A stretch of DNA of 64,000 nucleotides, from the NCBI RefSeq assembly GCF_000568405.1, contig NZ_ARZY01000002.1:140540-204539 (forward strand), in the 5' to 3' direction. Source of the stretch: Catenovulum agarivorans DS-2. Its GTDB lineage: Bacteria > Pseudomonadota > Gammaproteobacteria > Enterobacterales > Alteromonadaceae. The first letter of the stretch is position 1; the number at the start of each line of letters is the position of its first letter. Position numbers and translations under genes: made by a program. The notes under the pieces are model-generated. The model saw only the letters and a list, made by a program, of their open reading frames with translations. It did not search any database and was not told the origin of the DNA. Positions 27,210 through 35,197 of this stretch are shown here, in pieces.

Positions 27210-29411
27210 CTACTTATTAAAACTCTGATCAGGTGTGCCTTTAAAACAGGCGAGCACATATGGGTAATTGTCGGTAATGTAATAGCCGTATACGCCATTA
27301 ACTGTCATACCATTACACTCATCTAAATCACCACTACCTTGTACAAACTCATAATCATCTCTAAACGCACCGTCATAATTGCCACCAGGGTTACCATCAC
27401 CACTTGGACGGCTACCTTGTTTTAATTGATAACTCGATAAAGCTTTGCGAATTATCCCATTGTCGTCAAAATAAGAACCAAATATCGGAAAACCGTCGGC
27501 GGCAAACCCAATAACAGGTGAGGCGACATCTCCTTTATCATCAAACAAAGCAAATGGCGAACCATGGTAGTGATAAGTGCCATCAGGTTGGGCATGCGCA
27601 TTGTGGCTATCTACTCTAAAACCGTTGGCTGGATGCATAGGGTCATAGCGCCAAGGTTGATTGTCATCATTACAGCCAACTTTGCCATTACCTATGCCAT
27701 AACAACCGGCAGCGAGTAGGTCGACTTTAACGCCGTTTAACAAAATAGCGTTATCAATCCGTAAACTTAATGCTGTGGTTTGAGTTGCGAAAGCTGGTGA
27801 TGCAGTCACGCTGAATTGATCGTTTTGTTCTGATACGTCATTTGGAAAACTAGTACCGCCATCGTTGAAATCGTGGTTTGGAATTGCATTGGTGGCAAAA
27901 ATACAGCTATCGCCCGACACTGTTATGGTTAAATCACCAACAAAGTTTTTATTGTTATTAATGTCAGTGACATTTGACGTGTACCCTGCTACATAGTCAG
28001 CGCAGTTAGCGGTTTTTCTAGTTAAAATTGCATCCGTGATATCAATCACAGAGCCATCATCACCTAACAACTCATTGGCGTAATTTTGCAACTGAGCTAA
28101 TGCTGCTTGGTCATCGGCACTCGGGTTATCAATGAGGTTGTTCGTTTCATTAAAGTTATCTGTAAGACTGTAGAGCTGTTGACTGCTATCTTCAAATTGC
28201 ACCAATTTGTGCGTTTGATTTCGCACAGTCCAACCAGTAACGTTGTCAGATTCAAATTCTGAAAAAGCATAGGCATCTTGCACTGCATCATTATGGCTTA
28301 ATAAAGCCGCAAAACTTGTACTGTCATTTATTTGTGTAGCTGTATTGCCTGCAAGTTCTGATATGGTGGCAAACAAATCTACGCCTTCTATTAATGCATC
28401 TTCTCGTTCACCTTGGCGCGTGACCGCTGCACCAGAAACGATTAGCGGCACTGCAATACCACCTTGATATAAGGTGCCTTTGGCATGGCTTACTCTAAAA
28501 TAGTCTTGGTCAATTACCGCTTTTGGTGAACCATTGTCACCAACAAATATAATGGTGGTATTGGCTTTGGTTTGTTCATCCATAGAATTTATTAAACGAC
28601 CAATTTCACTGTCCATAGCTTCAATTGCGGCAAGAAAATAATCGCGTTTATTATTGTTGATATCATCTTGATTGCCGGTTAAATCTGTACGGCTATGTAA
28701 ATTCGCGGGTGGCAAATGAAAAGGTGAGTGCGGTGCTGAATATGCAACCCAAGCAAACCAAGGGTTCGTTTGCCCTGATATCCAGTCTATGGCTAAATCG
28801 GTAATTTTACTTGTATGGTATTCAGTTGATTGTGACTGTACACCGTTTATGGTGAGTGTCCAGTTATAGTAATCACCAGGGTTAGATAAATTACCAGCGT
28901 AATAATTTACCCCCATATCATTTGGGTGGTTAGCATCAGGATTGCCACCACCGATATGCCACTTGCCAAAAACACCTGAGACATAGTTTTTAGATGCCTC
29001 AGAGTTTGCTAAGTATTTTTGAATGCTAGTGTGTGCACTAGAAAGAGGCGCGGGTACGTAGGTGACACCTGATTTATGCCCATGTTTGCCCGTGATAATA
29101 GCTGCACGAGTAGTGGTACAAGCTGGTGTCACCCAAGCATTATCAAAGGTTAAGCCCTTATTTGCTAGTGAGTTGAGTGTTGGGGTATTGGGTAAATCTG
29201 TTGAATAGCTATATTGTGCAGAGGCATCCAAACCTTGATCGTCTGAAATTATCAGTAAAATGTTCTGTTGCGTTTCGTTGACAGTTTCTTCATCTTTGGG
29301 CTGCTCGTCGCTTGTGCCAGCATCTATATTTACTTTGGTATCTTGTCCACCACATGCTGTGAGTTGCAGTGCAGCCGTTAGAGCTGTAATTAATAGCCAA
29401 TTATTCTTCAT
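27210..29411 (-). CDS. sulfatase-YHYH fusion lipoprotein
   Basis: A 733-aa exported lipoprotein (lipobox LTAC, C20). Residues about 45-480 form a type I sulfatase/alkaline-phosphatase-fold domain: metal residues in LIISDDQG (D57, D58), HSPFHLPP, and the active-site segment ACTTTRAAIITG (C98-R102). The canonical site is CxPxR; here the third position is threonine, so conversion to formylglycine is uncertain. Residues about 500-733 form a YHYH domain (YHYH at 613-616, then a GFAADGFPIFGSY stretch). Such sulfatases usually remove sulfate from algal polysaccharides, but the target is unknown and no glycosidase is adjacent. The ATG at 29411 has an AGAGG site; an upstream open frame lacks a signal peptide. 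It is flanked by repeats and divergent from nrtA. Confidence 0.85.
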   Translation of the reverse strand: MKNNWLLITALTAALQLTACGGQDTKVNIDAGTSDEQPKDEETVNETQQNILLIISDDQGLDASAQYSYSTDLPNTPTLNSLANKGLTFDNAWVTPACTTTRAAIITGKHGHKSGVTYVPAPLSSAHTSIQKYLANSEASKNYVSGVFGKWHIGGGNPDANHPNDMGVNYYAGNLSNPGDYYNWTLTINGVQSQSTEYHTSKITDLAIDWISGQTNPWFAWVAYSAPHSPFHLPPANLHSRTDLTGNQDDINNNKRDYFLAAIEAMDSEIGRLINSMDEQTKANTTIIFVGDNGSPKAVIDQDYFRVSHAKGTLYQGGIAVPLIVSGAAVTRQGEREDALIEGVDLFATISELAGNTATQINDSTSFAALLSHNDAVQDAYAFSEFESDNVTGWTVRNQTHKLVQFEDSSQQLYSLTDNFNETNNLIDNPSADDQAALAQLQNYANELLGDDGSVIDITDAILTRKTANCADYVAGYTSNVTDINNNKNFVGDLTITVSGDSCIFATNAIPNHDFNDGGTSFPNDVSEQNDQFSVTASPAFATQTTALSLRIDNAILLNGVKVDLLAAGCYGIGNGKVGCNDDNQPWRYDPMHPANGFRVDSHNAHAQPDGTYHYHGSPFALFDDKGDVASPVIGFAADGFPIFGSYFDDNGIIRKALSSYQLKQGSRPSGDGNPGGNYDGAFRDDYEFVQGSGDLDECNGMTVNGVYGYYITDNYPYVLACFKGTPDQSFNK

Positions 29412-29558
29412 ATATCGCCTCTTAGGTTTGCTGTGTTTATTCTCTGGTGGGCCGTTAGACTCTAGTGCATTAATTAATCTATAACGAATACATTCGCAAA
29501 AGGGTTGCAAGGCAAACGAACTATTTTGTTTAATTTGGTAAAAATAGCATGTATTTGC

Positions 29559-29573
29559 GCACTATTTTGGGGA
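29559..29573. promoter_or_regulatory. NtrC-type box upstream of nrtA
   Basis: GCACTATTTTGGGGA matches GCACTANNNTGGTGC at all but the last three positions, where one of three agrees. It lies about 75 bp upstream of a -24/-12 promoter, a normal enhancer distance. Confidence 0.55.
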
Positions 29574-29647
29574 TAGGTGAGCGTGTAAGTTAATCTTTTA
29601 AATACCTGTTTTTATTAAGTCTTTGTTATTTAAGGTTTATTTAATTC

Positions 29648-29663
29648 TGGCACAGCAATTGTA
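29648..29663 (+). promoter_or_regulatory. sigma-54 promoter of nrtA
   Basis: TGGCACA-GCAA-TTGTA matches TGGCACG-N4-TTGCA with two mismatches; GG and G-T (-12) are correctly spaced by 10 bp. The predicted start near 29674 gives a leader of about 140 nt containing the hairpins and terminator below. Confidence 0.7.
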
Positions 29664-29692
29664 TTTACTAAGACAACGCACAGCAAACCAAT

Positions 29693-29743
29693 CACAAAGA
29701 AGTGCAGGTTAGCTGGCAAACAATTTGATTAGGCGATGAAGCC
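29693..29743 (+). promoter_or_regulatory. candidate NasT (ANTAR) RNA target, two hexaloop hairpins
   Basis: Two short hairpins with six-base loops: CAC-AAAGAA-GTG (29693-29704) and GGC-GATGAA-GCC (29732-29743). Known ANTAR targets have paired hexaloop hairpins with A at loop position 1 and G at position 4; the first fits, the second has G at position 1. Stems are only 3 bp. The second stem's last bases are the first bases of the terminator stem, so the two structures compete, as the mechanism requires. Confidence 0.5.
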
Positions 29744-29791
29744 CACTCCCGCAAAGCTTTTTTAAAGGCTAAGCAGGAGTGGGTTTTTTTT
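29742..29791 (+). terminator. leader (attenuator) terminator upstream of nrtA
   Basis: CCCACTCC (29742-29749) pairs with GGAGTGGG (29776-29783), followed by eight T. It lies inside the transcribed leader, 20 bp before the nrtA ATG, and would stop transcription unless antiterminated. Confidence 0.85.
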
Positions 29792-29811
29792 GGGAAATTT
29801 TGGAGATATAC

Positions 29812-31200
29812 ATGAAATTTAATACGTCTGTTATTAAAGCAAGTATCAAAACTTTAGCGGCATCGGTGTCGATTGCTGCAACTTTATTCACTGCACAAAC
29901 AAATGCTGCTGATGTCGGTTGGCCAGAGAAAGAAGAATTAAAATTTGGTTTTATTAAATTAACCGATATGGCGCCTTTAGCTATTGCTTATGAGAAGGGT
30001 TACTTCGAAGACGAAGGTTTGTATGTAACTTTAGAAGCTCAAGCAAACTGGAAAGTTTTATTAGACCGCGTAATTGACGGGCAGTTAGACGGTGCACATA
30101 TGTTGGCAGGCCAGCCTTTAGGTGCAACTATAGGCTTTGGTACTAAAGCAGATATCATTACGGCCTTTAGCATGGACTTAAATGGTAACGGTATTACGGT
30201 ATCAAATGATATCTGGAAACAGATGAAGAAAAACATTCCACACGAGAATGGCAAACCAGTTCATCCAATTAAAGCTGACTACTTAAAACCCGTTGTTGAC
30301 AAGTACCGCGCAGAAGGTAAGCCATTCAACATGGGTATGGTATTCCCAGTGTCTACTCATAACTACGAGTTACGTTACTGGTTAGCTGCGGGTGGTATCC
30401 ACCCAGGTTATTATGCACCACATAAAGGTGACACGAGCGGCAACATTCAAGCTGAAGCACTATTAAGTGTAACCCCACCACCACAAATGCCAGCGACATT
30501 AGAAGCCGGTACAATTTATGGGTACTGTGTAGGTGAGCCATGGAACCAACAAGCCGTATTTAAAGGTATTGGTGTACCAGTTATCACTGACTACGAGATT
30601 TGGAAAGACAACCCTGAAAAAGTATTTGGCGTATCAAAAACCTGGGCTGAGAAATACCCTAACACCCATGTACGTGTAGTTAAAGCTATGATTCGTGCAG
30701 CAATGTGGTTAGATGCAAACAACAATGCTAACCGCCCTGAAGCTGTGAAAATTTTATCTAAGAGCCAATATGTTGGTGCGGATTACGACGTTATAGCTAA
30801 CTCTATGACAGGTACTTTTGAATACGAAAAAGGTGACAAACGTGATGTACCTGATTTCAACGTATTCTTCCGTTACAACGCAACTTATCCTTACTACTCA
30901 GATGCTGTTTGGTACTTAACGCAAATGCGTCGTTGGGGTCAAATCGAAGAAGCTAAGCCTGATAGCTGGTACTTGGATATTGCGAAGAAAGTATACCGTC
31001 CTGACATTTATTCAATTGCAGCTCAAGCATTGATTAAAGAAGGCAAAGCTGATGCGAAAGACTTCCCTAACTTCAAAACTGAAACTGGCTTTAAACCACC
31101 ACAAAAAGAATTTATCGACAAAGTTGTGTACGACGGTACTAAACCAAATGCATACCTTGAGAAATTCAAAATTGGTTTGAAAGGCGACACTAAACTTTAA
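29812..31200 (+). CDS. nrtA: nitrate ABC transporter substrate-binding protein
   Basis: A 462-aa periplasmic protein of the NrtA/NasF/CmpA family that captures nitrate (or nitrite) for the NrtB-NrtD transporter. A signal peptide ends near TNAAD (about residue 33). The mature start [20 protein letters not shown] and the internal [16 protein letters not shown] and [10 protein letters not shown] motifs are typical of nitrate-binding members. The ATG at 29812 follows TTGGAG; an open frame continues upstream to 29779 but lies within the terminator, so it is rejected. It is first in nrtABD. It could double as the NasT partner NasS, but it has an export signal, whereas NasS is cytoplasmic. Confidence 0.93.
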   Translation: MKFNTSVIKASIKTLAASVSIAATLFTAQTNAADVGWPEKEELKFGFIKLTDMAPLAIAYEKGYFEDEGLYVTLEAQANWKVLLDRVIDGQLDGAHMLAGQPLGATIGFGTKADIITAFSMDLNGNGITVSNDIWKQMKKNIPHENGKPVHPIKADYLKPVVDKYRAEGKPFNMGMVFPVSTHNYELRYWLAAGGIHPGYYAPHKGDTSGNIQAEALLSVTPPPQMPATLEAGTIYGYCVGEPWNQQAVFKGIGVPVITDYEIWKDNPEKVFGVSKTWAEKYPNTHVRVVKAMIRAAMWLDANNNANRPEAVKILSKSQYVGADYDVIANSMTGTFEYEKGDKRDVPDFNVFFRYNATYPYYSDAVWYLTQMRRWGQIEEAKPDSWYLDIAKKVYRPDIYSIAAQALIKEGKADAKDFPNFKTETGFKPPQKEFIDKVVYDGTKPNAYLEKFKIGLKGDTKL

Positions 31201-31215
31201 TCGCTCTCTAGAACA

Positions 31216-31239
31216 GGCGGTGGCAGAGCTGTCGCCGCC
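31216..31239 (+). other. stable stem-loop between nrtA and nrtB
   Basis: GGCGGTGGCAG pairs with CTGTCGCCGCC with two G-T pairs. It has no T-run, so it probably protects the nrtA transcript from decay and favours high NrtA relative to the membrane subunits, as seen in many ABC operons. Confidence 0.6.
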
Positions 31240-31269
31240 AAACAAACAGCGTAGTTAGTAGGAGACATT

Positions 31270-32271
31270 ATGAAAGAAGCAACCATGAATAAAGTAAGCG
31301 TGCTAGAGCTAAAAAAGACCATTAGCAGTTTTGGCAATGAAAAAAGCAAACAAATCGTCATGGCGATGTTGTTGCCTTTTATCGGTTTGATTGTATTTTT
31401 ACTATTGTGGAGTGCCACAGCAAAAAATATTGATACCTCATTGGGTCAATTCCCTGGCCCTGCACAAGTGTATGAACAGACTACCACACTAGTCAGCGAG
31501 CACTTTACTGAACGTGAAAAAGCTGAAAAATTCTACGAGCGCCAACAAAAAAGAAACGAAGCGCGTATGAAAGTGGATCCTAGTTACGAGGCAAAAATTC
31601 GCCCTTATACAGGCAAACCAACTTTCTTCGACCAAATATGGACCAGTTTATATACGGTTATGATTGGTTTCTTAATAGCATCTTTAATAGCTGTACCAAT
31701 TGGTATCTTGTGTGGTTTAAGTGAAAAAGCTTATGCAGCAATAAACCCGTTAATCCAGATTTTTAAACCTGTATCACCATTAGCATGGTTGCCGCTTGTA
31801 ACTATGGTGGTGAGTGCAGTTTATGTAACTGACGACCCAATGTTTTCAAAATCGTTTTTAACTTCAGCGTTTACAGTTACTTTATGTTGTTTATGGCCAA
31901 CTCTGATTAACACAGCTGTTGGTGTATCAAACATCAGCTCTGATTTAGTTAACGTTAGCCGAGTATTACGCTTAAACAAGTTAGACCATGTGTTTAAAAT
32001 TGTTTTACCTTCATCTATTCCTATGATCTTCACGGGTTTACGTTTATCACTTGGTATAGGCTGGATGGTATTGATTGCAGCAGAAATGCTGGCGCAAAAT
32101 CCAGGTTTAGGCAAGTTTGTTTGGGATGAATTCCAAAATGGTAGCTCTGATTCGTTAGCTCGAATTATGGTTGCGGTATTAGTGATTGGTGTCATTGGCT
32201 TCTTGCTCGACCGCATTATGTTGATGGTTCAAAAGTTTGTTAGTTGGGATAAGAACGCAGTTCTTAGATAA
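31270..32271 (+). CDS. nrtB: nitrate ABC transporter permease
   Basis: A 333-aa inner-membrane protein of the NrtB/TauC type. A first span (about 34-56) is followed by a soluble insert (about 65-115) and five further spans. The EAA-type coupling loop, NVSRVLRLNKLDHVFKIVLP, binds the ATPase. The ATG at 31270 follows GTAGGAG. Its last five codons and stop are repeated just after the gene (32279-32303). Confidence 0.92.
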   Translation: MKEATMNKVSVLELKKTISSFGNEKSKQIVMAMLLPFIGLIVFLLLWSATAKNIDTSLGQFPGPAQVYEQTTTLVSEHFTEREKAEKFYERQQKRNEARMKVDPSYEAKIRPYTGKPTFFDQIWTSLYTVMIGFLIASLIAVPIGILCGLSEKAYAAINPLIQIFKPVSPLAWLPLVTMVVSAVYVTDDPMFSKSFLTSAFTVTLCCLWPTLINTAVGVSNISSDLVNVSRVLRLNKLDHVFKIVLPSSIPMIFTGLRLSLGIGWMVLIAAEMLAQNPGLGKFVWDEFQNGSSDSLARIMVAVLVIGVIGFLLDRIMLMVQKFVSWDKNAVLR

Positions 32272-32303
32272 ACATTAGAAACGCGGTTCTCAGATAAACA
32301 CTA
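32254..32303. repeat. 25-bp imperfect tandem duplication at the nrtB stop
   Basis: Copy 1 (32254-32278) contains the last codons NAVLR and stop of nrtB; copy 2 (32279-32303) is the same with four differences. The two differences in the coding part are synonymous (GCA/GCG, CTT/CTC). Confidence 0.8.
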
Positions 32304-32351
32304 ACAACACAAATATTGAATTTTAAAGAAACAGATTTTGGAGCAAGAACA

Positions 32352-33203
32352 ATGAATAACCTAGATGCAAAACACTTAGAACTAACAAAAGTTGGTATAG
32401 AATTTCCTACACCAAAAGGACCATTTTGTGCGCTACAAGAAGTTGACCTTAAAATAGCCAAAGGTGAATTCGTTTCACTGATTGGCCACTCAGGTTGTGG
32501 TAAATCAACTGTACTCAATATCGTAGCGGGTTTGTATCAAGCAACTACTGGTGGTGTGTTACTCGATAATAAAGAAGTAAACGAGCCAGGCCCAGAGCGA
32601 GCGGTTGTATTCCAAAACCACTCTTTATTGCCTTGGTTGTCTGCATATGAAAATGTTGAATTAGCTGTTAAACAAGTATTTAAAAACAAAATGAGCAAAC
32701 AAGAGATGAAAGATTGGGTAAACCATAATCTTGAGCTTGTTCATATGACACACGCTGCGCATAAACGTCCAGATGAGATTTCAGGTGGTATGAAGCAGCG
32801 CGTGGGTATTGCACGTGCTTTAGCAATGCAGCCAAAAGTTTTGTTAATGGATGAACCTTTTGGTGCATTGGATGCATTAACGCGTGCCCATTTGCAAGAC
32901 TCGCTAATGGAAATTCATCAAGAGTTAGGTAATACAGTTATCATGATCACTCATGATGTTGACGAAGCAGTATTATTGTCTGATCGGATTGTGATGATGA
33001 CTAATGGCCCAGCCGCAACGGTTGGTGAAGTACTGAATGTTGATTTAGAAAGACCGCGTGAGCGCTTAGCCTTAGCAGATAATCCACAGTACAATCATTA
33101 CCGTCACGAAGTGCTTACTTTCTTGTATGAAAAGCAGAAAAAAGTAGAGTCGGTTGCCACTAAAAAAGCGCCAAGCACCAAAAAAGGTCAGGAAGTGGCA
33201 TAG
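32352..33203 (+). CDS. nrtD: nitrate ABC transporter ATPase (short, NrtD type)
   Basis: A 283-aa ATPase with Walker A GHSGCGKST, signature ISGGMKQR, Walker B VLLMDEPFGALDA and switch MITHD. It powers nitrate import through NrtB. It has no C-terminal NrtA-like domain, so it is the NrtD/NasD form, not cyanobacterial NrtC. The ATG at 32352 follows TTGGAG. It is last in nrtABD and is followed by a hairpin at 33239. Confidence 0.92.
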   Translation: MNNLDAKHLELTKVGIEFPTPKGPFCALQEVDLKIAKGEFVSLIGHSGCGKSTVLNIVAGLYQATTGGVLLDNKEVNEPGPERAVVFQNHSLLPWLSAYENVELAVKQVFKNKMSKQEMKDWVNHNLELVHMTHAAHKRPDEISGGMKQRVGIARALAMQPKVLLMDEPFGALDALTRAHLQDSLMEIHQELGNTVIMITHDVDEAVLLSDRIVMMTNGPAATVGEVLNVDLERPRERLALADNPQYNHYRHEVLTFLYEKQKKVESVATKKAPSTKKGQEVA

Positions 33204-33238
33204 TTCCTGCAACAATACCTTCATCACTGTGGGTCATG

Positions 33239-33270
33239 AAAAGCCGCTTTGTCGGCTTTTCTGCTTTTTA
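33239..33270 (+). terminator. terminator-like hairpin between nrtD and the NasC-like gene
   Basis: AAAAGCCG (33239-33246) with CGGCTTTT (33253-33260), then CTGCTTTTTA. The T-run is interrupted, so it may only attenuate and allow some read-through into the next gene. Confidence 0.55.
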
Positions 33271-33293
33271 TAAGCAGGTTGGAGGAGAGTATT

Positions 33294-34742
33294 TTGACAA
33301 CTCAACAAACTTCTAAACAACGTGTCGTTGTTGTTGGTAACGGCATGGTTGGTCATCATTTTGTCGATCAATTAGTAAATCAAACTGAACAAGAATACCA
33401 AATTAGCGTATTGTCAGCGGAGCCTAGGTTGGCGTACGACCGAGTGCATTTATCTGAATATTTTGCTGGCAAAAGTGCCGAAGATTTATCTTTAACATCA
33501 GAAGCTTACTATCAATCAGTTGGTGTAAATTTTTACACCAATAGTAAAGTTACCAACATAGATAAAATCAATAAAACGGTTACAACTGAACAAGGGATGA
33601 CCCTTGAGTATGACAAGTTGATTTTAGCGACTGGTTCTTTCCCATTTGTTCCTCCAATTCCAGGTAAAGAGCGTGAAAATTGTTTTGTTTACCGCACAAT
33701 TGAAGATTTAGATGACATTAAAGCCGCAGCCGAAAAGTGCAAAGTTGGTTTAGTTGTTGGTGGTGGTTTGCTCGGTTTAGAAGCAGCTAATGCACTAAAA
33801 CAGTTAGGCTTAAAAACTCACGTAATCGAGTTTGCGCCTCAATTAATGCCGACTCAAATTGATATTGGTGGTGGCCGTGCACTAAAAGCAAAAATTGAAG
33901 AATTAGGCGTAGAGGTACATACCGAAAAAGCGACTAAACAAATTGTGGACGGTGATACTTGTGTGCATAAACTAGAGTTTGCAGACGGTTCGATTTTAGA
34001 AACTGATTTAGTTTTGTTTTCAGCTGGTATTCGCCCGCAAGATCAACTAGCGCGCGACTTTGACATTCAAATTGGCGAACGTGGTGGCATAGTAATTAAT
34101 GATCATTGTCAAACATCTGATGCAGATATTTATGCAATTGGTGAGTGTGCTTTGTGGCAAAACCGTATTTTTGGCTTAGTTTCACCGGGTTACACCATGG
34201 CTCGTGCTGCGGTATCACACATTATCGGCGGTGATTTTACATTTGCTGGTGCAGACATGAGCACCAAACTAAAACTAATGGGGGTCGCCGTTGGTTCAAT
34301 TGGTGATGCACACGCACGTACACCAAATTCAGTGACTTTCTGTTATGAAAACCCGCAACAGGGTATATACAAGAAAGTGGTAACGGATGCAGATCAAAAG
34401 CACCTTATTGGTGCGGTGTTGATCGGTGATACCTCTGAATACGACAATTTACTCCAATTTCACCTTCAACAACTAGAATTGGAAGATACGCCTGAATCAT
34501 TAATTGTCCCAATGCTCCAAGGTGAGCCAGTTAACCCAGCGCTCAATATGACCGATTCAAGTTTTGTTTGTTTATGTAATATGGTGACTAAAGGTACGAT
34601 CGCCGAAGCTGTGCGCGACGGTTGTGATACAGTTGAGGCGATTAAAACGAGAACACGTGCAAGTTCAAGCTGTGGTACATGTGTTGGCATGGTGCAAAAT
34701 GTAATTGACCTTGAGCTTGCAAATTTAGCTGTCGAAGTATAA
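33294..34742 (+). CDS. nasC: NasC-like electron-transfer flavoprotein of assimilatory nitrate reductase
   Basis: A 482-aa protein: an FAD/NAD(P)H pyridine-nucleotide disulphide oxidoreductase fold (GNGMVGHHF and GGGLLGLEAANAL as the two dinucleotide motifs) followed by a BFD-type [2Fe-2S] domain near the C-terminus (CLC...CGTC). This matches Klebsiella NasC, which moves electrons from NADH to NasA in the cytoplasm. It is closely similar to the first 470 residues of NirB encoded at 41869, but lacks the sirohaem part. The start is TTG at 33294, chosen because GGAGGAGAG lies just before it; no better ATG exists. It follows nrtD and precedes nasA. Confidence 0.82.
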   Translation: MTTQQTSKQRVVVVGNGMVGHHFVDQLVNQTEQEYQISVLSAEPRLAYDRVHLSEYFAGKSAEDLSLTSEAYYQSVGVNFYTNSKVTNIDKINKTVTTEQGMTLEYDKLILATGSFPFVPPIPGKERENCFVYRTIEDLDDIKAAAEKCKVGLVVGGGLLGLEAANALKQLGLKTHVIEFAPQLMPTQIDIGGGRALKAKIEELGVEVHTEKATKQIVDGDTCVHKLEFADGSILETDLVLFSAGIRPQDQLARDFDIQIGERGGIVINDHCQTSDADIYAIGECALWQNRIFGLVSPGYTMARAAVSHIIGGDFTFAGADMSTKLKLMGVAVGSIGDAHARTPNSVTFCYENPQQGIYKKVVTDADQKHLIGAVLIGDTSEYDNLLQFHLQQLELEDTPESLIVPMLQGEPVNPALNMTDSSFVCLCNMVTKGTIAEAVRDGCDTVEAIKTRTRASSSCGTCVGMVQNVIDLELANLAVEV

Positions 34743-34809
34743 GTCATTAGGACCTATTTATCTTTTTAATGATTAAAATAGCCTATTGCTGAAAAATAAT
34801 ACAAAGATA

Positions 34810-34868
34810 AACAGGCCCTAGGGCCTGTTAGCATCTCGAGTAATAACGCAGCCACTGGCTGCGTTTTT
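34810..34868 (+). terminator. palindrome plus terminator after the NasC-like gene
   Basis: A perfect 20-bp palindrome (AACAGGCCCTAGGGCCTGTT, 34810-34829) is followed by a stem ACGCAGCCA/TGGCTGCGT and TTTTTG (34846-34868). The second is a standard terminator. Confidence 0.8.
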
Positions 34869-34963
34869 GTTGCTAAACTGATTGAATGGCTAGACTAAAT
34901 TTAGTTTTGCCCTTGGATGGTTCAATCCGCTTAGTTTTATTTGGTAAATATAGTCAAGATTAG

Positions 34964-34980
34964 TGATTCTTTTTGGTGCA
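34964..34980. promoter_or_regulatory. weak NtrC-type box upstream of nasA
   Basis: TGATTC-TTTTT-GGTGCA; the right half is the perfect NtrC half-site, the left half matches at three of six bases. It lies about 110 bp upstream of the nasA -24/-12 promoter. Confidence 0.4.
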
Positions 34981-35073
34981 TTCGCATTTATAAACACCAT
35001 ATTAAGAATACCAAATTAATGTTTTTTAGAGCGCGTTTCGGATAAAAGCCTTTAAAAACACTGTCTTATAAAG

Positions 35074-35090
35074 TTGGTATGGGTGTTGCA
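35074..35090 (+). promoter_or_regulatory. sigma-54 promoter of nasA
   Basis: TTGGTATG-GGTG-TTGCA matches TTGGCACG-N4-TTGCA with two C-to-T changes and perfect GG-N10-GC spacing. The predicted start near 35101 gives a leader of about 97 nt. Confidence 0.65.
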
Positions 35091-35104
35091 TTTTATAGTG
35101 TGTT

Positions 35105-35174
35105 CCCGATGGCGGGCAGTCATGAAGAACCTATTCTTGAGTGTTTATGTTAAGTGTTCCAATGGCGGAAACTT
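35105..35174 (+). promoter_or_regulatory. two hexaloop hairpins in the nasA leader
   Basis: Hairpin 1: CCC-GATGGC-GGG (35105-35116). Hairpin 2: AAGT-G-TTCC-AATGGC-GGAA-ACTT (35152-35174), with loop A at position 1 and G at position 4. The two hairpins resemble each other. They fit the ANTAR target pattern, but there is no terminator after them; the second ends 23 bases before the ATG. A role in NasT binding is inference. Confidence 0.4.
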
Positions 35175-35197
35175 AACCAAATTTAGGTAAGAATTTG

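Noticed and set aside
29412..29510. Longer N-terminus for the sulfatase
   Set aside because: The extra 33 residues are polar and would bury the lipoprotein signal; the ATG at 29411 is better.
29779..29811. Upstream start for nrtA
   Set aside because: It would put codons in the terminator; the ATG at 29812 has a good ribosome site and is followed by a signal peptide.
29812..31200. nrtA as the missing nasS
   Set aside because: It has an export signal and heads the transporter operon, whereas NasS is cytoplasmic.
33204..33293. NasT target before the NasC-like gene
   Set aside because: Only one hairpin, loop CTTTGT, which does not fit the A1/G4 hexaloop rule.
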